A stretch of 64,000 bases of DNA, from assembly GCA_030374765.1 (NCBI GenBank), contig JARGXX010000016.1, positions 1,116,001-1,180,000 of the forward strand. The letters run 5' to 3'. This stretch comes from Agarophyton chilense (Eukaryota; Rhodophyta; Florideophyceae; Gracilariales; Gracilariaceae). Positions 21,726 to 32,929 of this stretch are shown here, in pieces (positions within the stretch are counted from its first letter, which is position 1; the number at the start of each line of letters is the position of its first letter). The notes under the pieces were generated by a model, which saw nothing but the letters and a program-made list of their open reading frames with translations, had not been told where the DNA came from and searched no databases. Position numbers and translations under genes: made by a program.

Positions 21726-23148
21726 TGTAGACGCCATTTTCTGGGCTGCTAATGGCGAGGGTGGTGACAGACCCAGTAGAACGAAATGCCAGGGGGTACC
21801 AGTCTATAACTGTAGACAAAACGACAGAGGCCGGCGGAAACGGCCAACCAGTAAAGGCCCAGGGAGCACTAACAAACGATACAACCACTCCGAAGAACAC
21901 CTACGAGCGCCTGCAAGCCACTGCAGGGCTGCACTCGTAGTGGGGAAAGGTTGATGCTAAAAACGGCGGGAGACCAAGCCGCCAAGGAAAGTGAAAGGGG
22001 GAAGCAGGGCAGAGAGAGAAACGGTTGATGGCAAAAGAGGCCCGGACAGGGCTGAGAGAAGTGAGGGTGCCCCAGGAGCTTCCGGGGAAAAGTGGTCTCC
22101 CCCCGCAGAGTTGGCGCCGAAGCGCTCGGCTCGGGGGTTTATATAGACGATCAGAATATGGCATAAACTCCACTCATGCATAAGACAAAGCCCAAAAGCT
22201 ACACCCGTAGCCTTGAATTTGGGACGTCTTATAGTAGACCTTCCTAGGAAAGGCTCTGTCTATTCTGATGACGTCTATATAATACGTGGTTGGAATCTGG
22301 AATCACCAGTTCTACCGTTTCATCCAAACATGAATCCTACAACCTTGATTCGAGAGATGACCTGACGACGATACCGACTCATCCAGCCGCGAGCCGGTAT
22401 ACGCGCCGGTGTTGGACCTTGAAGCAGAATAATTGGACAGTGAAGTGGACCAGAGCGTCACCCATGCGTCCGTGGAAGCGGTCGTAGACCAGTTCCAACT
22501 GGTCGTGGACGACGCTATGGCTGGCCACCCTCAACCTGACAACGCGGTCGAAGTCGACGCAGTGCGTTGCGGCGACGCAGCCTGCTTGGGCGACGCAACG
22601 CGGTTGGGCAGACGACGCTGTGAGAGGGACGGAGGCGGTGGAGGCGAAGGCCGCGAAGGCGGAGGCCATGGAGGCGGACAACAAAGAGGCGGAAGAAGCT
22701 GCTGGGGCGCAGACTAGGGAGAGGGCTCATGCGGGCTGCGACGGCAGAGCGACGATGGGGCGCTTAACGAAGCGCGGCAGGTTGGTGATGCGGGCGAAAG
22801 GGCGGGCAAAAGCTGCGACGACAGCGGGGAGCCAGACGGTGCTGGGGGGCGGCGGTGGCCGAGGAAGAAGGGGCAAACGGAGGAAGACGGAGATGGCGCC
22901 GCGGATGGTCGCGGCGCCGTCTTGAGTGATGGAGACCGGTAAGGGCGTCTGGCCGGTTTTGGAACGGGGTGGTGTGTTTTGAAGCGAATCTCAATCTTGA
23001 GATTCGCTTCCACTTCCACCATCCCAACTGGCCGTTCCACACCAGCCAATCATCGGTGTTGAAGTCCCAGGTGCAGGGAAAGGGGGATTGCTCCGGTCCA
23101 CAGGACAGGTACCGGGAGACATCCCCCTGTCCTTGCTGGGCGGTTACA
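21726..23148 (-). repeat. 3' LTR of C1
   Basis: About 1423 bp, TGTAGACGCC...GGTTACA on the plus strand, GC-rich in its middle. It contains a perfect hairpin at 22981-23010. The many overlapping ORFs in this LTR occur identically in the other and are not genes. Confidence 0.95.
22981..23010. repeat. perfect 14-bp hairpin in the C1 3' LTR
   Basis: Arm GAAGCGAATCTCAA, loop TC, arm TTGAGATTCGCTTC. The 5' LTR copy (30403-30432) has two changes. Function unknown. Confidence 0.9.
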
Positions 23149-23160
23149 CACCCCCTTGCT
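23149..23160 (-). other. polypurine tract of C1
   Basis: On the minus strand, AAGGGGGTG abuts the 3' LTR start. Confidence 0.6.
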
Positions 23161-23245
23161 CAGCGGTCGCTTCGCCGGGGCGACCGAAAAATAACGACTA
23201 GTGTGTCGTGGTGTGAGCCTTCTTTGGTTCCTGGCCATGATCTTC

Positions 23246-26200
23246 TTAATGTTGTGGTCGTTTGTTGTAGAGCTTCAGTCTTCGGGCATGAATTCCTTTG
23301 CGAGACACTCTCCTAGCTGACGACACTAGTTGATATCGCGGATGATTCGCCTTAATGACACGGCATGGCCCATAGAACCTTGTGACATAAGCAGGCCATT
23401 TGAAAGAAGGATTGAGTGCTTCTCCTTTCATGACTAGGACCAGATCTCCAACTGAGAACCTATGGCCGTAGCGAGAGTCATCTTTCCTAATCGGCTGGCG
23501 AGCTACTCGCATCGCCGTACCGACTGTAGCGGCCTGAACTTCGATCCTTCGATGTTCTTCATGAGGAAACTTTACTAATTCACGAGGGTCACTGCGATGC
23601 ATGCGTGGAGGACATCCATACATCAGTTGGAAGGGTGAGAATCCTTCCCTCAGTTGTCGGCTTCTATATCCAAACAGAACCTCGGGGAGTGCGTCGTCCC
23701 ATTCCATATTTTTTCCATGTACGATCTTCTCAAGGGCCTTCTTGATAGTCCCAACCATTCGTTCTGCACGCCCATTCGACATCGGGGCGTAAGCCAGCAC
23801 AGGCTTCAATTCAATGCCGTTCTTGGTCAAATATTCCTGAACGGACTTGGCTAGAAACGAAGTTGCATTGTCTGACACGATAGTTCGCGGGTATCCAAAC
23901 GGACTCTTGATCTCGCTTCTAATGAATTTGAGGACCTCCGTTGCCGTAGAGTATCTAGAGGCTACTGCTATAGGCCATACAGTCAAGTGTTCTACTCCAA
24001 TTAGCAGGAATCGGTTGCCACTCTTCGTCGGACGGTACGGTCCAGCAAAGTCGATGGAGAAGTTGTGAAACACATCCGTAAGAGGAGTTCTTTGACCAGC
24101 GCGGTAAGATGGATTGGGTCCCATGAACTGGCATGCTTTGCAGCTTTTGACATATTCCACGATATCGGACACGACGTTTGGCCACCAGAATCTTTCACGG
24201 ATAAATCTACGAGTGGTCCGCAAGTCCCAATGTCCTATGTCATCATGAAAGGTCTTCAGCAACCTAAGCCTTTCAATCACGGGTGGAACCCATCGAAGAC
24301 CGGCACCGGTTCTTCGATACAACAACCCGTTCCACACCATGAAATTCTTGCTACTTCTCTTCGTGGCTGCTACCATCTTAGGGTCACTTTCCTTCATCGG
24401 CATCATACTCAAATGTCGACCAATGTCCGCGTAGAAGTCTTCAATCTCCTCAAACGTGGTATCGGTCTCGACGGTCATGGTCGTGGCAACATCTTTTTCT
24501 TCTCTTTCAGTGTTTTGGGCAACGGAGTATCTAGACAAGTAGTCGGCTGCCCTGTTCTTGGCTCCTGGTCTGTAGACAATCTCGAACTCATACTCAGCGA
24601 GATAGTCCAACCACCTAGCCAGTCGGCCATGAACATCCTTCTTCTTGAATGCATACTTGAGGGCTTGATGATCAGTGAGCAACTGAAAGGGCTGAGTTCC
24701 AAGGAGATACATCCTGAACTTTTTCAATGCGAAGATAACTGCAAGCGCTTCTTGTTCACAGACTGCATACCTTCTTTCTGCCGCCGTCATCGTTTTACTG
24801 GCGTACTGTATCGGATGAAACATCCCATCCGATTTCTTCTGCGCGAGGACCGCTCCCGATGCAACGGAAGAGGCGTCGGTCTCAACACGAAAAGGTACAC
24901 TGAAGTCCGGGAATGCTAACACAGGCGGGCTGGTAAGTTTCTGCCTAAGTGTATTGAAAGCTTCCAGCATCTCATCGGTGAAATTCAATTTGCGGTTGCC
25001 AGTTATTGAAGCATGAAGTACAGCAGCCGTGTCGGCAAAGTGGGTGATGAATCGTCTGTAGTACCCAGCCAATCCTAAAAAGCTTCTGAGTTCAGTGGTA
25101 TTGGAAGGGATCGGGGCCTGTTGAATAGCTTCAATCTTCTTTGTGTCAACGGCCACGCCGTTCTTATCCACTACGTGCCCCAGGAGTTCTATCTTTGGCT
25201 GACCGAAATGACACTTGGATATCTTCAGCTTCAATCCATGTGACGCTACAATTCTCAACACGTATTCAACATGTTCGACATGCTCTTCCAATGACTTGGA
25301 GAAGATCACTACGTCGTCGATGTAAACGCGGGCGAACGGTACCTTGCTGAGAATGGAGTCCATCATTCTTTGGAAGGTTGACGGAGCGTTCATCAGACCA
25401 AAAGGCATGACTTCAAATTGAAACGTTCCCTGTCTGCAAATGAATGTCTTCATTTCCTTGCATTTGGGCGACATCCTTATCTGCCAATACGCAGAGAAAA
25501 GGTCCAAGGTGGTGAAAAATTAACAACCTCCCAACTCGTCAAATATCTGCTCCATGTGCGGCGGAGGCCAGCGGTCAGCTTTCATCCCATTATTCAACGG
25601 TCTGTAGTCAATGCAAAACCTTGGTCTGCCATCCTTCTTGGTAGCTATGACCACAGGAAAAGACCAGGGGGTAGTGCACGGCTTGATTATGCCGGCTTTT
25701 AGCATCTTGTCCACTTCCTCTCGAACAACTTGGTCATATCTGGGCGGGAGTCTTCTAACTCTTGAATGGAGCGGGGCATCACATGTCACTGTGAACTCGT
25801 GCATGACAGGAACATTGGTCGGTCTGAGATCATACAAAGACCATGCTACAACATCGAGGCTCCCCAGAATGGAACGGATCCGGTCTTGTACCTCATTAGG
25901 CAAATGGACAAGTCTTTCAACAATCAATTCTTTCTGACTCGCATCTGGCGCAGAGTTCTCGATGACAGTCGAGCTCTCATCTCGTTTCATTTTCGTGGGC
26001 ATTTGCCATGAATACTCATCTTCGGATTGTGGGCACACAATGTCACCCTGACTCATGCAACCAGCCACACATATTTTCGCGGACTTTTCCCAATTTATGT
26101 CGGGGTTCGTATCACCTCGGCCAATTCTTGCTTCCGAATCTTCCCCCTTCTGTTGATGCAATCTTTCGCCAGTTTCTGCGGGTGGTCTGTTCGGATCCTT

Positions 26201-28039
26201 GACTTCTCCACCCACGGAGAGCGGGGGCCGACTCGTATTCTCTTCAGGTGGTAGTTCTTCTTCAAATGAGATCACATAATGACCATCGTCATCTTCCTCA
26301 ATCATTCCAGTACGATTAAAAGGAAGGTTGTGAGCTCCCAAGTGAGGCGGATGAGCAGGTAGGGGAACAGGGTATCGAATCCGGATACAAACCTCCAGAA
26401 AATCGTCTATTGGTTCTCCTCCCTCTTTTGGCAGCAATTGAACCTCATCCTTAATCGGGATAGTAAGGATGGGATCACGGTAAAGGGGGGTCTCGGACAT
26501 CTGCATTTCTTCAGGAGAGGAATGGGCACTAACGTTCTCTTGGTCAGCATCGTCCATCAAGACGAGGCCCACCGTGTCTCTCGGCTGAACGCTAGTGTCC
26601 GTAGAAGAACTGTGAAACGATGACGGGTTCGGGCCTTCAAGGGCTAGCTCACCACCACCCTCGCGTTCTGCTGTTGCTACAGGTGGCGCGTAAGACAAGT
26701 CTTCATCTCCAATCTCCGGGATAGGCCATCCGGCTTCAAACCGAACAATCTGTTCTCCCTGGTCGTCAAGCTCTAAGACGCTTATATTTCCATATGGTAG
26801 ATCTCCAGTTTCAGCATGTATCGGGTCACCTGGCAACAATTCGGGGTAGCGACGATAGACCCTGAAAATGAGGCTATCTGGGTTTCCATCAATGTCTTCA
26901 GGATGCAGAAGAACAACGTCATTTCTTACTGGAAGAATGAAATGAGGATCAGGTAGAGGAGAACCATCAGAAATTTCATGGTCCGTCTGCTCATCCAAGG
27001 CTTCTTGCACTTGTACTTGCTCAGCGACGGCCTATTCTATCTGCTCCAGCTCGACAGAAGGCAAGGCGGGCTCGTCTTCTAATGTCCAAGTTGGACACAA
27101 ACTCTCAATCTCGGCCATGTCTAAGGGACGCACTGTAGCCAAATCATGCCAGTAAGTAATTTCTTCTGCTGCGTCATAGTCTGGGAGTCTGCTCAGAAAT
27201 TCCCTGCTTCAAGAAGGTGGGAAACCGCTGTCTTGAATGGTCGCCAACGCGTAAGCTGAAGTACTAAGATTCTTCTTCTTATCGTGAATGGGTTCCTCTT
27301 CTTCCTCGGTGCTGCTATCAGAAATCAAAGCATCAGTGTCGGAAGTGAAGTATGCACTATCTGTAGATGACAGTTCGACGAACAAATCGGCTCTGGGCCG
27401 ATGGTAGTCCAGCGGCAAAGTCGTGGCCTCGTCATCGAACTTCATCGATACTTGTTGCGTTCAAAGGCCAAGACAAGCTTGTACTGCTTCTAACGTGGGG
27501 CATCCAACAATCAAATGAAAGGGTGGATTTTCTACCACCAAAAAATCCAAAGGTACTCGCAGAGAACCAAACTCAATCGGCACGTTCTTCAATCCACCAC
27601 GAACCAACGACTTTGCCCCGTCTGCTACCACTATTCTTCTATTGGAAGGCCTCATCTCTAGACACAGTCTGTGACACAACGCAACGGACATCAGATTGGG
27701 TATAGCCCCTGAGTCTAACAAGGCCTGAGCCTTGGTTCCATGCACGGAGACATTGACAACCTTCAAAGACGGGGGCAAGGCCTGCGCGTGGGCGTAATTG
27801 ATTCTTCGCCCGGAAAAGCTTCCAGCTAGTATGCGACGAAGGTCTTTCTTTGCTTGCTCAGCGTCTCCACGAGCTAACTGACCAAAGGTTAATCCTGAAG
27901 GAGCCTTTGCTAGCTCCTCATAAGCATTGTATTTCGCGATGTTCCTGAATTTTGACTTTCTTCGACTTGGCTTTCGTGGTCTTCGAAGAGGTTTTTCGAG
28001 CTTTGGAGGAAGCTCGAGGGGTACTTCTTCCAGTTGGTG
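23246..28039 (-). pseudogene. pol: pol of element C1: protease, RT, RNase H, integrase
   Basis: The frame opens after TGA 28040-28042 and overlaps the end of gag by about 120 bases in the +1 frame. Protease has LLDSGA (near 27720). Reverse transcriptase spans about 25850-25100 with YIDD near 25320. RNase H carries DTDASS-like ETDASSVASGAVLA and the HQALKYAF region. Integrase has a His-His-Cys-Cys site (HDDIGH ... CKACQF) and the acidic residues in SIDFAGPY, VSDNATSF and NGRAERM. The C-terminus has a short basic tail and no chromodomain. In-frame stops: TGA 27461-27463, TGA 27209-27211, TAG 27032-27034 and TAA 25520-25522. The last falls just before the conserved FFTTLDLFSAYWQI block of the polymerase. 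Apart from these the frame is continuous, so decay is recent. Confidence 0.93.
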
Positions 28040-29144
28040 TCACTCCTTTGGTAACCTGGCTTTCGGGAAACATCACCGGTGAAATACCAGAGAGGGGCGC
28101 AGTCTTTTGCTGCTTTGGGAGCGGAGCTCCCTGCGCATCTCTTTTCGTCGTTGCCACCAGTTCCTCTTCGTCGGAGGAGTCATTGACGACAACCGAAACG
28201 TGATTCGTCTCATTCTTTTCTGCAGGACGATCATTCTTCAGAGCCTCTTCACGAGCGGGCTCTGATTTGGGCTGGGCGAATGAAACCCTCTTAAACGCTT
28301 CGTCAACCGGTTTCTTCCAACAAGTTGCCGAAGAGTGTCCTACCCTTCCACACGAACCGCAGCGCATGTTTCGGTGGGGATTCGTCGGACACCTATTCGC
28401 GTAGTGCCCCGGTTGCTGACAGAATGTGCACAATCTTTCTCCTGCTGACTCCGAGCGTGCGCCACCTGATTGGGTTTTCTTCATCATCAGATGGAGCTCC
28501 GCCATTTGTTCGACAAGCTTCTCAACCTTATCTTCAAGTGGGGCCGATGTGGGAAGTTCACTCTTCCTCGGTTTTTGTAGGACCTTCTTTGCTGCCGGCA
28601 GGGCGCTCAAAGCACCATAGGACCCTAGGGCTTTCTTTCCACCAACGAAATCTTTGACTAACGCCTTCAATGCTTGATAGTCATCTGCACCTCGGAAAAT
28701 AACCAACTGGGCCAGGTCCGCATATTCCATTACAGCGTTTCGAAGCAACCCGAACTTGGCTTCGGGATTGAAACTTGCCTGTTCGAAGAACGAGTCCATC
28801 TTCTTCAAGGACCTGAGGAGGTCAGCATACTCTAAACGTGCTGAAACCGCCCGACGGTTTCTTTCCGCCGGTTCTTCGACAGAGCCGAAACGCTCAATGA
28901 GAGCGGACTTCACTTGACCATAATCTTTCGCTTTTTCCGAAAGCGTACCATCAACAGCATAATTATCATAGTAGAAATCGAAGGCTTCACCCTCAAGGTA
29001 GCCTAACAGCTTGACAGCCTTTTCACCTCCATCGGTGCCAGCTGCCGCAACATTCTCAAAGTAGAACAGAAACTTCCTGATATCAACGTTGGAGCCATCA
29101 ATAGAAGAAACAGACTCACGCGGGACGGAGCCCTGCTGGGGATA
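27918..29144 (-). CDS. gag: gag of element C1
   Basis: The open frame starts right after the 5' LTR (TAG at 29145-29147) and ends with TGA at 27918. It encodes a helical capsid-like region (KFLFYFENVAAAG, KLLGYLEGEAFDFYYDNY, ALIERFGS). A basic linker follows, then two CCHC zinc knuckles, CTFCQQPGHYANRC and CGSCGRVGHSSATC (about 28440-28330), for packaging RNA, and a Lys-rich tail. No ATG exists in the frame upstream of the capsid region. Translation may start at a non-AUG codon (a GTG lies at 28913), or the original ATG has mutated. The knuckles confirm the call. Confidence 0.85.
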   Translation of the reverse strand, partial: YPQQGSVPRESVSSIDGSNVDIRKFLFYFENVAAAGTDGGEKAVKLLGYLEGEAFDFYYDNYAVDGTLSEKAKDYGQVKSALIERFGSVEEPAERNRRAVSARLEYADLLRSLKKMDSFFEQASFNPEAKFGLLRNAVMEYADLAQLVIFRGADDYQALKALVKDFVGGKKALGSYGALSALPAAKKVLQKPRKSELPTSAPLEDKVEKLVEQMAELHLMMKKTQSGGARSESAGERLCTFCQQPGHYANRCPTNPHRNMRCGSCGRVGHSSATCWKKPVDEAFKRVSFAQPKSEPAREEALKNDRPAEKNETNHVSVVVNDSSDEEELVATTKRDAQGAPLPKQQKTAPLSGISPVMFPESQVTKGVTPTGRSTPRASSKARKTSSKTTKAKSKKVKIQEHREIQCL

Positions 29145-29147
29145 CTA

Positions 29148-30569
29148 TGTAAACGCCATCTTCTGGGCTGCTAATGGCGCGGGTGGTGACAGACCCAGTA
29201 GAACGAAATGCCCGGGGGTACCAGTCTACAACTGTAGACAAAAAGACAGAGGCCGGCGGAAACGGCCAACCAGTAAAGGCCCAGGGAGCACTAACAAACG
29301 ATACAACCACTCCGAAGAACACCTACGAGCGCCTGCAAGCCACTGCAGGGCTGCACTCGTAGTGGGGAAAGGTTGATGCTAAAGGCGGCGGGAGACCAAG
29401 CCGCCAAGGAAAGTGAAAGGGGGAAGCAGGGCAGAGAGAGAAACGGTTGATGGCAAAAGAGGCCCGGACAGAGCTGAGAGAAGTGAGGGTGCCCCAGGAG
29501 CTTCCGGGAAAAGTGGTCTCACCCCGCAGAGTTGGCGCCGAAGCGCTCGGCTCGGGGGTTTATATAGACGATCAGAGTATTGCATAAACTCCACTCATGC
29601 ATAAGACAAAGCCCAAAAGCTACACCCGTAGCCTTGAATTTGGGACGTCTTATAGTAGACCTTCCTAGGAAAGGCTCTGTCTATTCTGATGACGTCTATA
29701 TAATACGTGGTTGGAATCTGGAATCACCAGTTCCACCGTTTCATCCAAACATGAATCCTACAACCTTGATTCGAGAGATGATCTGACGACGATACCGACT
29801 CATCCAGCCGCGAGCCGGTATACGCGCCGGTGTTGGACCTTGAAGCAGAATAATTGGACAGTGAAGTGGACCAGAGCGTCACCCATGCGTCCGTGGAAGC
29901 GGTCGTAGACCAGTTCCAACTGGTCGTGGACGACGCTATGGCTGGCCACCCTCAACCTGACAACGCGGTCGAAGTCGACGCAGTGCGTTGCGGCGACGCA
30001 GCCTGCTTGGGCGACGCAACGCGGTTGGGCAGACGACGCTGTGAGAGGGACGGAGGCGGTGGAGGCGAAGGCCGCGAAGGCGGAGGCCATGGAGGCGGAC
30101 AACAAAGAGGCGGAAGAAGCTGCTGGGGCGCAGACTAGGGAGAGGGCTCATGCGGGCTGCGACGGCAGAGCGACGATGGGGCGCTTAACGAAGCGCGGCA
30201 GGTTGGTGATGCGGGCGAAAGGGCGGGCGAAAGCTGCGACGACAGCGGGGAGCCAGACGGTGCTAGGGGGCGGCGGCGGCCGAGGAAGAAGGGGCAAACG
30301 GAGGAAGACGGAGATAGCGCCGCGGATGGTCGCGGCGCCGTCTTGAGTGATGGAGACCGGTAAGGGCGTTTGGCCGGTTTTGGAACGGGGTGGTGTGTTT
30401 TGAAGCGAATCTCAATCTCGAGATTTGCTTCCACTTCCACCATCCCAACTGGCCGTTCCACACCAGCCAATCATCGGTGTGGAAGTCTAAGGTGCAGGGA
30501 CAGCGGGATTGCTCTGGTTCACAGGAAATGTACCGGGAGACATCCCTCTGTCCTTGCTGGGCGGTTACC
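29148..30569 (-). repeat. 5' LTR of C1
   Basis: About 1422 bp, TGTAAACGCC...GGTTACC; the last base differs from the TTACA end of the other LTR. It matches 21726-23148 throughout. The candidate primer-binding sequence inside it (minus strand TAGTATCCCCAGCAGGG) lacks the expected TGG start. Confidence 0.95.
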
Positions 30570-30574
30570 AAAAG

Positions 30575-31320
30575 ATTAACAGTACTGCTATAAATCCTTT
30601 TATCAAATCAGTTTTAAGCTTTATTAGCGTGATACAGACTAAAGAAGAAAAAAATGTTTGCTGAAATCGCCTTACAGTAAGAAAAAAGAAAAAAAAAGTT
30701 ATGTTTTTGAAAAAGTGGTTTTACTTGTAAAGTTTTTTAACTCTGATTTTTTAAGCTTTAATGTAACCAAAACGTCGATTTTCGGAAATTTTGGGCAAGG
30801 GGTATGGTTTTAGAACAGACTTTATATGTTGCGTTACCGTGAGTACCATTTGGATTGATCTTCTCAAAAACAAGGCATCATAACGTTTAGGGACCCAATC
30901 TTCGTGAGTCACGTTTCAAGAGTTTTTGCTGTTTGGCTTTGACGAGTGGGTTTGCCCTTTGGTTTTGAGAACTGCTTCAGCGCTTCATTTCTGCACAGTT
31001 TTACTGATACTTTTAAGCTACTGATGGCGCTCATATCGCGTGAAAGGGAACAGAAACGCCGTAATTACAATTTAGGGGGGTGGCGCAATGTATAAAAAGG
31101 CGCAGTGTAAGTAGTGTGTGAAGTATCACACATTACTCCAGATGTGAATGGTCACCTTTCACCTCTAGCTAGGTAGCGATTGGTCAAAGTGATGGTTGAT
31201 GTGAAGTTTATTCCTACGCTGATTCATTTTGTACCGTCATCCGTGTAGAAATGCACATTGGGAGATCATTCTCTCGATAGCACTAGTTGCGAAATAGCCT
31301 TTCAAATTCATTTCAAGTCG
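30575..31320. other. intergenic sequence right of C1
   Basis: AT-rich sequence downstream of the phosphoribosyltransferase gene. It holds a TATA-like TATAAAAAGGCG at about 31091-31102 with nothing recognisable after it. No gene is supported. Confidence 0.5.
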
Positions 31321-31324
31321 CTCA

Positions 31325-32929
31325 TCATTTGATACAAAGAAGTTGATACAAAGAAGGGGAAATCAGTACAGGATATTTCTTGCCTTCGCAGATTTGCCCA
31401 ATCACGTCAGGGTCAAACTCTGCGGCATCTACTGCTAACCGACGTTTTGCACGTTGCGTGCACTGCCTCGCGTCAAGTTGTTCACTGCAAGCTTCCCCGT
31501 CCCACACCAAGTGTAAAAGCTTTCGTATTCGGTGCGGAAATACGGTGACGATTAGATGTGGCTGATCTCTATCTCTCAGCGTTAGTTTGTTTTCAGCCGT
31601 CTCTACTCGTTCATGCTCTAATGCGAGAATGTCACACATAGCTTTACCACCGTGGTCGTAAGCACGATAAGCTACCTTCTCACCAGGTGTGGAGGTTTTC
31701 GTGTGATCATCAGAAAACTTAATCCGCGGTTCATGGGCAATGCTAGACAACTTGAACACAGCACCAAGCGCTGGTTGTTCAAAACATGTCACAAGATGCG
31801 TTCCAATGCCATAGGCCGATATTTTATGGTCCAAATTTCGAAGCTGGTGCAGCTTTGGAACGGTGATGTTATCGCTTGCTACAATGGACAAAGCTGAGAC
31901 CATGCTGTTCACCTGATCTGCATCTGCTCCATAACGTTGAATGTAAGCTTTTGCAATGTCATGAAAGAGGGAATGGGCGCCAATGGACAGGCGGCCCAAG
32001 TCGCCGGAGTCCAGTCGTATTCCAAGTGGAGTGAAAGCGTGCTCGTGCAATGTTAAAGCGACGCACATGAAATTGGGCACGCCCGATTGAAGCGAATTGT
32101 ACGTGTCTACTAAGGCGACAAATGAATGAGGGTGCACAACGGCATAACACATAAAGGCAACGAGTTCAGCGTGTACAGTTTTGTAACTTGACGCCACACT
32201 ATCTCGAATGTGCAATACGCGATGCCTGAAAGCATCAAAAGAAATTTGGTTGCCCGAGGAAGAGGTGAGGAAGAGGTGATCGGGGCTAGCATCATGGGAG
32301 GAAGAAAAGCTTTGAACGAAAGAGTGGGCGTGAGTGCCAACGACAGGAATGTCAAACTCTAAACCAGCGGCCAAATTGCTGGTGGCATCAAATCCAGCTT
32401 GAAAAGTGTAGCGCGAGGCAGACATTGCGCCATCAGGGCCCTGGGCTCTTCTGAGACCGAACTCAAACAGACTGGCATGGGGCCCGGCGGCGAGGCGGAA
32501 TCGAAAGGCATTGGTAGCAACCAAAGTTGCGTAGTTGACCAAATTGAGAAGAGTGGTTTCCAACAGTTGCACAATAGCCAAGGGACCGGAAAGACGCATC
32601 AAGGGAACATTGGCAAACACAAATGAGCCTTCTTTCTGCGCCATTACGCGAAGCGATTTGCAATGGACGGCTTGCAGCCATGCGAGAAAGCGCGGATCAC
32701 AGTTGGGAATGAGGGTGGAGATGTAGTTGGTATGTCGCGGGGTGAAGCGGAAGGAGTGGATGAAGCGAATGCACTGGTGAAGGCCGGCGAAAACGGCGAA
32801 TGGCAGATGGAAGGGTGCTTTCCTGAAATAGAGATCGAAGCAGGAGGCGGTTTCGTGGGTAGCGGCCTTCCAATAGGTGTATGCCATGGTGACCTGGTAC
32901 TTGTCGGTGAGCAATGGGGACAGGTGCAT
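31325..32929 (-). CDS. NAPRT: nicotinate phosphoribosyltransferase
   Basis: Converts nicotinate and PRPP, with ATP hydrolysis, to nicotinate mononucleotide, the first step of NAD salvage (Preiss-Handler pathway), in the cytosol. The frame is open far upstream, but I start at ATG 32929. There the protein begins MHLSPLLTDKYQVTMAY, the conserved N-terminus of the family, and the length becomes 534 residues, about that of the human enzyme. Signatures: EFGLRRAQGPDG (156-167), GTHAHSFV (198-205), the phosphate-binding RLDSGDLG (305-312) and YGIGTHLV (373-380). No intron is seen. It is transcribed away from the zinc-finger gene at 33916, with which it shares a GC-rich intergenic promoter region. The coding-like extension upstream is Pro/Ala-rich, lacks similarity and is probably 5' leader. 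Confidence 0.93.
   Translation of the reverse strand: MHLSPLLTDKYQVTMAYTYWKAATHETASCFDLYFRKAPFHLPFAVFAGLHQCIRFIHSFRFTPRHTNYISTLIPNCDPRFLAWLQAVHCKSLRVMAQKEGSFVFANVPLMRLSGPLAIVQLLETTLLNLVNYATLVATNAFRFRLAAGPHASLFEFGLRRAQGPDGAMSASRYTFQAGFDATSNLAAGLEFDIPVVGTHAHSFVQSFSSSHDASPDHLFLTSSSGNQISFDAFRHRVLHIRDSVASSYKTVHAELVAFMCYAVVHPHSFVALVDTYNSLQSGVPNFMCVALTLHEHAFTPLGIRLDSGDLGRLSIGAHSLFHDIAKAYIQRYGADADQVNSMVSALSIVASDNITVPKLHQLRNLDHKISAYGIGTHLVTCFEQPALGAVFKLSSIAHEPRIKFSDDHTKTSTPGEKVAYRAYDHGGKAMCDILALEHERVETAENKLTLRDRDQPHLIVTVFPHRIRKLLHLVWDGEACSEQLDARQCTQRAKRRLAVDAAEFDPDVIGQICEGKKYPVLISPSLYQLLCIK

Larger units (their letters stand above)
21726..30569 (-). mobile_element. element C1: full-length Ty3/Gypsy element
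   Basis: 8.84 kb between two 1.42-kb LTRs, flanked by AAAAG at 21721-21725 and 30570-30574, a perfect 5-bp target duplication. On the minus strand the order is gag with two zinc knuckles, protease, reverse transcriptase, RNase H and integrase, which is the Ty3/Gypsy order. There is no chromodomain and no antisense gene: pol ends about 100 bp from the 3' LTR. The LTRs differ at roughly 30 places by eye (near 98% identity), so C1 is younger than B1 and A2. Four in-frame stops in pol disable it. Confidence 0.95.

Noticed and set aside
22379-23049. Several 90-110 codon ORFs in both strands
   Set aside because: They lie inside the C1 LTR, recur identically in the other LTR (29800-30470) and reflect its GC-rich composition.
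31091-31250. TATA box followed by a possible small RNA gene
   Set aside because: Only the TATA-like motif is visible; no snRNA or other RNA consensus found downstream.
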